Assembly: GCA_029378245.1 (NCBI GenBank)
Contig: JARKIF010000073.1
Coordinates: 1 to 64,000 of the forward strand
Origin: Roridomyces roridus
Taxonomy: Eukaryota; Basidiomycota; Agaricomycetes; Agaricales; Mycenaceae
Direction of reading: 5' to 3'
Length of the DNA: 64,000 bases
A program made the position numbers and the translations under genes. The notes beneath the pieces were generated by a model. The model did no database searches. It saw nothing but the letters and a program-made list of their open reading frames with translations, and had not been told where the DNA came from. Shown here piece by piece: positions 56,639 through 64,000 of this stretch (its first letter is position 1; each line of letters begins with the position of its first letter).

Positions 56639-58103
56639 TCATATCGCTTGAGCGTCTCCCGAGTGGTCGTCATTCTCCACTTGAGAAGACTCAACACTCT
56701 GTAGGTTTGACGTTAGATGGGATGAAACGGAGGCAGATAAACTCACCGCAGCAAGCGGCCGCGAGTAGTCTCGGTGATCGTCAAACGTAGGCGAGGAAGC
56801 CCATTGATCGTCGCGAGGCTGGGGCGCAAGAGGCTGGTGGAGCTGTCCGTACCAGGCGCTGCCGGTACCGCCCACGTCATGCGAGAAGGAGTGGTTAGAA
56901 GGAGAACTCGTCGTGATCACACCACCATCTGTGGAAGTCACAGTGGAAGTGGAACCTCTTGCCGACCTGGGACGCGCTGGCCGTCGCCGTGTGGGTAGAA
57001 CCCGAGACGGTGACGACAACAGTAGAAAGGAAGGTTGAAGTCGAGATGGCGGAGCATGAGGATTTACTGAAGAGACAAACATGAATGGGGGCATATCATA
57101 ATGGAGCGAGTGGAAATACATCTTCAATGACACAGGCCGAGGAACGATTCGTCCGGTACCAGGATGTCAAACCCACACAACGCCGTCTCGTACCCAGCCT
57201 TGTTCTGGTGGCAGAGGAACCTATTAACACCATCCGGCGTCTCACCAGTAAATAGCTTGTGCGAAACGTTCCAGGAGACCCACACCGCGACCTGCTGCCG
57301 TGATTCGGAATGAAGACACTGGGCAGCTGCGTTGGCCGGCCCATATTGAACTCCCGCGTAGACGTCTGGAGCGTGCGGTAGTTGGAAATGGCACAGGGGG
57401 CATCAAGCGTGGCACTTGGCCTCGTGTGCCAAGGTAGCACTTGCGTGGCACTTGGTGCGTGGTTGGCCGGAAGTTGGACATTTTGTGGGAATTTGATTTA
57501 TTCCCCGGCTTTCACAATTGGCCGGGCACTTTGTGATGTCTTGGAAGATATTATTTCTTGAGGGAGTGGGTTTCCACATACAGGGCCTTGAGTATCTGCA
57601 AAATTACTGTTAATGCCCTTCGTGCTGTGGCCCTGCCTGTTCCACGGAAATGGAGTGACCCAGGTGCGGAAATACCCAATGACACCGCCCAACATCCTCC
57701 GAATCACATTGTGAACTCACTCAATGGGTCAGGCAGTACTCTGTACATTTTATTTGAATTGTAAACCGGGTGTTTGAGGCTCATAATCACCAAATGTGCC
57801 GAGCAGAGAAAAAGGATGCATATGTGCAGATTCGAACTCACGCACATCAAGGGAGCACCAAAGGCACGTGGTTTTACCTCCACATGCCAACTACGCGCCA
57901 AGTGCCACCTTGGCACACAAAAAAAAGTGCCACGGTAGATGCCCCCTGTGTGGCGCCGGTCCAGAGTGAGTTGTCATTCGCACCGATGATGGCTGAGAAG
58001 AGGAGGAACTCTGTGGCGTAGTCGTATCGCTGCACCCACGGGATCCGGGTTGCGGTATGCAAGGAGCAAGCTGCAAGACATACGCTGGAGCAGGTGAAAT
58101 CAT
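56639..58103 (-). pseudogene. Broken gene for a probable extracellular protein, split by a MITE
   Basis: Read from about 58103 downward: a Cys-containing start (CLAACSLHTATRIPWVQ), then TEFLLFSAIIGANDNSLW up to 57951. The MITE at 57392-57950 interrupts. Reading resumes directly with SNYRTLQTSTREFNMG. A frameshift near 57290 then separates this from VAVWVSWNVSHKLF and FLCHQNKAGYETALCGFDI. An intron leads to a Ser/Thr-rich stretch (STSTFLSTVVVTVSGST), where a second frameshift occurs near 56955, and a tail to the stop at 56639. Family not recognised. With an insertion and two shifts it is almost certainly dead. Confidence 0.55.
57392..57950. mobile_element. MITE with 13-bp perfect TIRs inserted in a coding frame
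   Basis: 559 bp bounded by CACAGGGGGCATC and its exact reverse complement, with TGG on both sides (57389-57391 and 57951-57953) as a 3-bp target duplication. Subterminal repeats built on gtgccac/ttggcac make the arms complementary for about 75 bp (57397-57470 against 57885-57945). The CAC start and 3-bp duplication recall CACTA elements, but the class is uncertain. No ORF of its own. Confidence 0.75.
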
Positions 58104-58272
58104 CTTTTCAAGCGAGCTTAGCCATCTCGATGAAAATCACTGTGGGCAAGAGCCACTCGATTTCCGGCTGTCGTTTAAACAAACTGGGTGTTGTGCGAAG
58201 ACGGTGAGGGCTGCGTCATCATCTTCTCGAATACACACCCACTGGTTTGGCACATAGCTCTCTACGTTTTGG

Positions 58273-58869
58273 TTAGATAGGATTTCGTTTCTGTAGGTAA
58301 TATATGTATATGCATCCTTTTGAATGTCTGCGAGCGAGAGACGGACCTTTACGTGCAAAAAAAACCATCACAGCCTCCCCCTCCCCAACAAGCCCCTCAC
58401 TCGCCGTCACACTCTCCTCCCCCCACTCCCTCAAAACGCCTACAAAATCAAGCACATCGCACCGCGGTCCGATCCACACCACCATGTGCACCTGTTTCGC
58501 ACGCTCGAGATATACAGAGATCAATCCCGGCTGCCTCGGGTAGACGAACAACAACGCTTCAGCGCGTGCCGCCTCGGGTGCGATGGCCCAGGTCCCAGGT
58601 ACGACGACGACGTTGAGATCAGGTAGGAATCGGTTGACGGTTCGTGGGTGGGTGACTCGTACTTCGACGCCAAGGAAGGAGTTGGTGCGGTGTGGATGAC
58701 GTTCTAGGAAGAGCGCCTCCAGGAGTCCTGGGCCTGAGCCAACGCTTAGGGTCAGGGCGGGCGGAGTGGGAAGGGTTTCGTTGAGGAGATCGAGGAGCGA
58801 GATGGAGAGCGAAGCGCAACTGGAAGGGTGACGGAGAGGCGAGGATGTGAGTGTCGGGAGAGAGTCCAT
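58273..58869 (-). CDS. Small methyltransferase-like hypothetical protein
   Basis: 198-residue frame starting MDSLPTLTSSPLRHPSS. The stretch LTLSVGSGPGLLEALFL looks like the glycine-rich loop of a class I SAM-binding fold, followed by FLGVEVR at the expected acidic position and NVVVVPGTWA further on. The last 25 residues (after VFFARKG) may be read-through of an intron, so the true C-terminus is uncertain. No closer family assignment. A deleted copy of this gene lies at 15807-16056 beside the peroxidase. Confidence 0.55.
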   Translation of the reverse strand: MDSLPTLTSSPLRHPSSCASLSISLLDLLNETLPTPPALTLSVGSGPGLLEALFLERHPHRTNSFLGVEVRVTHPRTVNRFLPDLNVVVVPGTWAIAPEAARAEALLFVYPRQPGLISVYLERAKQVHMVVWIGPRCDVLDFVGVLREWGEESVTASEGLVGEGEAVMVFFARKGPSLARRHSKGCIYIYYLQKRNPI

Positions 58870-59252
58870 CGGAATCGGATCATTCGCTTGTTCTCGTCAC
58901 GTGGTTATGACACGGCTTTCTTCCCGACGTCCACCATCCTGCCACAATCTGCTTTCGAAGTTCGGGCCCAATGTTCTCGCAGGAATCGCATGCGCGGTCG
59001 GTTCGGCTGCGGTCGCTATCGGAGACTGTAAACAATGTTCTGAAACTCAATGTCGTGATCACGCGCGAGTGCAATCTGTCTGCCATGTCTCTCAGCCTAT
59101 TTTCACCCTCAATTCACCCTGCTTATCACGCCGACATCCAGAATAGCTTAACAGCAACGGTCGCCGCCGCCACTGCCACGTAGCTCCTCACAACCCCGAC
59201 GTCGACCCTGTCTGGATTGCGCTCACAGCTCCCCAGCCTTTCTCGACTAGAC
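58870..59252. other. Divergent promoter region
   Basis: Between the methyltransferase-like gene and P450 no. 3. 58898-59010 resembles 17618-17740, the separated part of the duplicated segment. Confidence 0.4.
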
Positions 59253-61505
59253 ATGGACTCGATATCCCTTTCTACAATCGGGTTTTCAGCTCTCGCAGTG
59301 ATTGGGGTGATCTACACCCTTGGATTCTCAGACAGGCGCCGTCCTCCCGGCCCTCGAGGACTGCCTCTCCTCGGCAATCTTCTGGATATCCCTGGAAAAG
59401 TATGCCCAGTCCTTCTCTAAACCTCATACCCACATATTTCAATCAGCATCTCGCAACATACTTCAGACAGCTCTGCGAAGAATATGGGGGACTCGTTTCA
59501 CTTAACTTTGCTGGCTTTGCAAGTACTCCTTCCTCCACCATCCGCAAACATACTGATTTTTTTTCAGCGTATCATCCTCGTCGGCAATATGACTCTAGCC
59601 AGGGAATTGCTCGAGAAACGATCAGCCAAATTCTCATCCCGCCCAATCGTCCCCTACGCTGTGAGTCCACTCCGACCTTGATTGCTAGCAGCTAATGACG
59701 CTCCCATGCTCAGCTGTGTTACGATCCCGAACAAATCTACTGGACATCTGTGACAGGTCGGAACCACTTCCTAGGCCGCAAGTTGACCGCTGGTATAATG
59801 GTGGGTGTGCGCGCCGGAGACACCGAGCTTCTCCAACAACTTGAGGCTTTGATCTGTACTACCCGACTTCTCGACGGCGGAGGGAAAGATTGGATGCGCG
59901 AGATGGAAAGGTACGCTTCGCCCCAGATTCGAGTTTCTCAGAATTGACGCTGGTGACTCTTATACCTAGAACGTCAGCGAGTATGATTCTCAGCGCTACA
60001 TTTGGTCTGCATTGTCCCACCGGAGATGAGCCCGAGCTCAAGGAAGTTCTTGATGTATGTAAACTCAGTTCAATCGTTCCGTCGCGCTGATCGTCGCCGT
60101 AGTGCGTCACCGAGCTCGTACAGCTTGCCAGTCCCTCAGGGAGCATTATCAACGCTCTGCCTTTCCTCGATATGATTCCTGGCCCTATGCCATGGAGGAA
60201 GCGCGCAACTGCTTTCCGGCAGCGGGAGGACGCACTATATGATCGGCTCGTCACCCGAGCTGTTTCGGGTGAGGCAGCGGGAATGAACACGTATGTTATT
60301 CAAATTGGTAGCTTTTTCAACCAACGTTCATGTTCGACCTCTCCAGATGGGCCGCTGAATTTGCCAGCCAAGACAAACCGGAAGGTGATCAGCGGAAATT
60401 GTTGAATACGATGAGCAGCGTCAGTTCACCATTCATCCTCTTGTCGTGATGACTTGAAATGAACCAACCAGGCCGGTATTGAAACCGTATGCATTTCCTG
60501 TCCGTTTATCTGTGATTGTCTATTCAACGACCGACCCAGACCGCCACGTCGCTTCAAACCTTCGTACTCGCATGCCTTCTCTTTCCTCAATGGATCGCCC
60601 GTGCGCAGAAGGAAATTGACGCGGTCATCGGAAAGGATCGTATCCCAACCTTCAAAGACCGTCCGCAGCTACCGTACGTTGAGGCAGTCGTCCGAGGTGC
60701 GTCTTTACGCCGCGTGTTACCTACTCAGTAATGATTCGCATGTTAGAGACTCTTCGATGGCGCCCTGCAGGTTTGATTCATTCAACTTTGTGAACTAGAG
60801 GCTTTGATTCATCTGCAATACCCTAGTCCGGTTCGGCCTCCCACATGAATGCACTGCGGATGACGTGGTGGAATATCAGGGGAAAGAGTATTTGATTCAC
60901 AAGGACAGCATCGTATTCGCGGTCACATGGTGAGTCGGTTGGTTGAGATGTTCTCTAGTCCCGGCTTATTCATTCTGCGCAGGGCAATCGAGCACGACAA
61001 GACGCACGAGGATGCTGACGACTTTTCCCCGGGTCGTTTCTTGGACGAGAAAGGACAGCTGAGGCCTGGATACGAGAGTAGCGCGTTTGGTTTCGGCAGG
61101 CGTGGTACGTTGTCATCACTCTTCCTATGCAAGTGAGTGATTCATGATTTGACATCTCCCCAGTATGTCCCGGCCAGCCATTCGCGGAACGTTCACTTTG
61201 GATCAACATTGCCATGATGCTTTGGACTTTTGATATTCGGAAATCGACGGAAGTGGATGTGCAGACGGGCATGCCGTTCGAATATGGTTGTCAGGATGCC
61301 CAGTTTAGTGGAGCGGTGCGTTCCCTCTCTCAATGCTTCGTTTGAATGTGATTCAATGAATGGTTCACAGTTGACCAACCCGCCTCTGGAATTCCCCGCC
61401 GTATTTCATCCGCGGAGTGCACATCATGCGGAGGTGGTCAGACAGGAGTGGGTGAATTGCGAGAAGGATTTGAATGTCTTGTTGCCGCAGCGAAAGGGCC
61501 GATAG
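59253..61505 (+). CDS. Cytochrome P450 monooxygenase (P450 no. 3)
   Basis: Start MDSISLSTIGFSALAVI (membrane anchor), hinge PPGPRGLPLLGN, YFRQLCEEYGGLVSLN, NMTLARELLEKRSAKFSSRP, YWTSVTGRNHFLGRK, GLHCPTGDEPELKE, a canonical I-helix AGIETT joined across an intron, FKDRPQLPYVEAVVR, ExxR in ETLRW, DDFSPGRFLD where most P450s have PERF, heme loop FGFGRR plus VCPGQPF, and the end LNVLLPQRKGR at 61503-61505. Frame is kept through about 13 exons. Substrate unknown; closest in the window to gene 1. Confidence 0.85.
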
Positions 61506-61808
61506 ATGTGAATTACGGCCAATATTCGGCGGAAAATTCAACTTCAAGATTTTAGCACCTTCTCTTATCTTGGGCGCAGAAGAAAACACGGAACTGGTGA
61601 TGCGCGAAGTAAAAGCGAGGCTGTACTAATAGAGAGAGGCTCGGCTCTCCAACTTTAAAGTTCAACTTCAAATTTGAAACCTCAATACGAGCGACGATCT
61701 CAGGGAGAAAGTCCGAGAAATCCGGGTGTTAACTGGGTGTTAAATAAGAGGCGTCGAAGAAAACGTTAGGAAACGATCTTGAGACAGCCACGGGAATGAC
61801 GCCGTACA
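61506..61808. other. Intergenic region
   Basis: 3' flank of P450 no. 3. Nothing recognised. Confidence 0.4.
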
Positions 61809-62893
61809 GGTGTCCTTTTTGAACAAAAAGCTTGATGTCATTCAGGCATTCTTGATCTCTATCTTGCAGGGCTCAAATCTCATTTTCAATGAATGATCAC
61901 GGTGATCACGGTCCAAACTGGAACAGAATTGTAGCTTGTCAGAATCATAACACATAATTGTAATCACAAGTATGAGATTGGAATCCAGCGACATCAAAAT
62001 GGAATCCAGCGACATCAAAATAAGATCAGCGAGATCATAATGAAACCGCATCCGATCAAATTGAGTTTCGTGCGATCAGAATGAGAATCCATTTTTGATC
62101 GATCGGATTATTGATTTTGCAGATTTTGATTGCCGCACTTTGAATTCCATCTCCCACATTCCATTTCCTTTTCACACTTTGAATTCCGCCTTGGACATCT
62201 CATTTCCGCGTCCCACCCAGCATTTCCTTTGCACATCTTTCGAAACGGCCCATGATCATGTCCCAAGGTCCAGACCGTGACTTCTACGTCATCCTGCCCG
62301 CCCAAGTCCCTCTACTCATCTACCACAATGTCTGACCACGGTGGAAGCCCTCCACTTGTACCCCTTCGCCTCGAAAGCATACGCATCGCAGGCCTTAGCG
62401 ATCAGCCAGAGACATCGTGAGCACGGGTGGAAACAAGTTCGTGGTGAGCAGAACCAGAACTTCAGATGAGAAAGTCTTCAGGCAAAACAAAATCCAGACC
62501 CAGAAAACAAGATCAAGAATGGGATGGGGCGGTGCAATTTGAAATCTTGTTTTGATGGAAGGCAATACATTTTGATGGGCCGCAATTTCATTCTGATGGT
62601 CCACGATATCGATTTGATGGCGGGTGATCTCATTCTGATCAGGTCCATTCCCATTTCGATATGGCTGAATCTGTGTTTTTGAACAAAATTTGGTGATTTC
62701 CGACCTCACAATAAAAATCTCATCCAAAGCATTTATAACGTGTCAGGCAGCCAGATTACAATCCTCACATTCCATTTTGGCGCATGATCACACTCAAATC
62801 ACGGTGATCACGGTCCAGATTAAAATTGGAGGGCCTTTCAAAATCGATTCTGAGGCCCATCAAACTGGTTTATTTTTGTCCAAAGAGGACACC
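61809..62893. repeat. AT-rich repeat block with inverted ends, possible degenerate element
   Basis: The ends ggtgtcctttttgaacaaaaa (61809-61829) and its near reverse complement at 62873-62893 form an inverted repeat of about 20 bp. Inside, a unit of the type gacatcaaaatggaatcc recurs between 61984 and 62100 and in inverted form between 62560 and 62670. The palindromic block atcacggtgatcacggtcca appears near both ends in direct orientation. No target duplication or transposase was found. Confidence 0.5.
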
Positions 62894-62992
62894 CATACGC
62901 CGACTTGACGCCAAGTTGTTTGTTCAAGCATCTGTCACAAACCTGTCACGGATCTCTTTCCTGCCGTCCACTCTTTGCCTGCACCCTTGGCC

Positions 62993-64000
62993 ATGGCCAC
63001 CATGGATAGTCTCCCCAATGAACTCTTAATTTCCAGCCTCAAGCTAGCCGCCGATGCCCCCTTGCCATCCTCCAGCCTCGCGCCGGCAATCCCAATCTGC
63101 GCAACGCTCGTCAGTGCCCGTTGGTGCGCAGTGGCAGAACTCTCCATCCTCGGCCCGCATCTCGCACGCTGGCGCACGGTGGCATTCCTCGCCCTGCTGC
63201 ACGAGCTGGAGAAGTTCCGGAGCTTCATCGCCTCTGCACCTCGTTTTCCTTGCCTCGAGTCGCTCAATCTCTCCTGCACGGATGGCAATGATTTCCAGGA
63301 TCCCTATTATATAACAGCTATCGCGCAGCTCACCGCTCTGCGCTCCCTCAAATCAAACGGTCTTTCCGTATTGGGATTCGTGCCCCTTGCATCCATGCTC
63401 CAGGCGCTTGACATCAACCTCGACTATGCACGGTCCGTGGCAGCATACGTACATCTCCTTCGCGCAATACTTGAGAGCCCCGCTTGCCGCCTCACCACCC
63501 TCGTCCTCCGCAATTTCCGCACCAAATCAGGGCCCACCTGGCCCCCGCCCGCCCCCATCGCAGCCCACACCCTCCGCTCGTTCGCCGTCAACTTTGCCAA
63601 GTCATTTTATGGATATGTACAGTTGGACCCGTGGACGGCGACGCGCTACGAGTGTCTCGAGGTCCTCACCAACCTCATCACCATGCCCAACCTTGAGCGC
63701 CTCGAAATCCTCGGCGGATTCCGCGGTGGATTCAAAGACGCGTCGTACATCGAGAAGTCGGGCGAATGTCAATGGCCGAGAGAGGAAAGCAGCCCACCGC
63801 TCTTCCCACACCTCCGCGAGCTTTGTCTGGAGGACATGTGCTTCAGTCCAACGAACCTTGAGCTAATCCAGTCCATCAGCCCCGATATAACGCACCTCGA
63901 GCTGATATACACGTCGTGCAACCAACATCTACTAGACCCCGATCTCCAATGGTCTGCCGTACGCAACCTCACTATCGAGGCGCACGAAGGTCGTGGTACC
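62993..64000 (+). CDS. F-box/LRR-type protein, 3' end outside window
   Basis: Open without a stop from the ATG at 62993 to the last base (336 codons). It starts MATMDSLPNELLISSLKLAAD, a typical F-box entry, followed by LVSARWCAVAELS and a long Leu-rich region (LESLNLSC, LTTLVLRNF, LERLEILGG, LRELCLEDM, ITHLELIYT). No intron is needed within the window. Likely an SCF substrate adaptor; target unknown. Confidence 0.8.
   Translation, partial: MATMDSLPNELLISSLKLAADAPLPSSSLAPAIPICATLVSARWCAVAELSILGPHLARWRTVAFLALLHELEKFRSFIASAPRFPCLESLNLSCTDGNDFQDPYYITAIAQLTALRSLKSNGLSVLGFVPLASMLQALDINLDYARSVAAYVHLLRAILESPACRLTTLVLRNFRTKSGPTWPPPAPIAAHTLRSFAVNFAKSFYGYVQLDPWTATRYECLEVLTNLITMPNLERLEILGGFRGGFKDASYIEKSGECQWPREESSPPLFPHLRELCLEDMCFSPTNLELIQSISPDITHLELIYTSCNQHLLDPDLQWSAVRNLTIEAHEGRGT

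Noticed and set aside
1..64000. CRISPR arrays, bacterial operons or ribosome-binding sites
   Set aside because: Intron-rich eukaryotic DNA; no regularly spaced direct repeats seen.

Overview
The window looks like nuclear DNA of a wood- or litter-degrading basidiomycete (Agaricomycetes). Genes are broken by many introns of about 45-60 bp with GT..AG ends. There is a class II fungal heme peroxidase, a CBM1 module, several cytochrome P450s, F-box/LRR genes and a polyketide synthase of a basidiomycete type. No bacterial or viral block is seen. Family names come from motif reading only; no database search was run.

Layout. 1-9.1 kb: the 3' part of a protein O-fucosyltransferase-like gene with a frame break, a decayed F-box copy, a multi-pass membrane protein, an intact F-box gene and a small 5-TM protein. 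9.2-12.1 kb: a P450 relic, a tRNA-like gene and P450 no. 1. 14.2-15.8 kb: a secreted class II peroxidase lacking the usual substrate-oxidising residues. 15.8-18.8 kb: gene relics and inverted repeats. 18.9-30.3 kb: one large polyketide synthase (KS-AT-DH-degenerate MT/ER-KR-ACP-thioester reductase), one of whose introns carries a 3.0-kb hAT-like fold-back element. 31.6-36.4 kb: secreted chitin deacetylase-like enzyme with ricin-type CBM13, a P450 scrap, an alpha/beta hydrolase and a second polysaccharide deacetylase. 38.4-39.0 kb: a MITE. 39.4-43.2 kb: a phosphate transporter and an F-box gene. 43.9-48.5 kb: P450 no. 2 and a GH28 polygalacturonase. 48.8-52.3 kb: three metallo-beta-lactamase-fold lactonase-like genes plus one relic in tandem. 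52.5-56.1 kb: CBM1-CE3 esterase, a small unknown gene, a paralogue of the 5-TM protein and a secreted TNT-type NADase. 56.6-58.1 kb: a gene broken by a MITE and frameshifts. 58.3-61.5 kb: a small methyltransferase-like gene and P450 no. 3. 61.5-64 kb: repeats and the start of another F-box gene that runs off the window.

How it fits together. The PKS with reductive release, three P450s of one family, the peroxidase and the hydrolase could form a secondary-metabolite locus, but only co-location supports this. The CAZymes (CE4-CBM13, GH28, CBM1-CE3) are secreted enzymes acting on chitin, pectin and acetylated xylan. The window is strongly shaped by duplication and decay: paralogous 5-TM genes, P450s and F-box genes recur at both ends, and at least six relics (F-box, P450 x2, methyltransferase-like, lactonase-like, MITE-broken gene) lie between intact genes.
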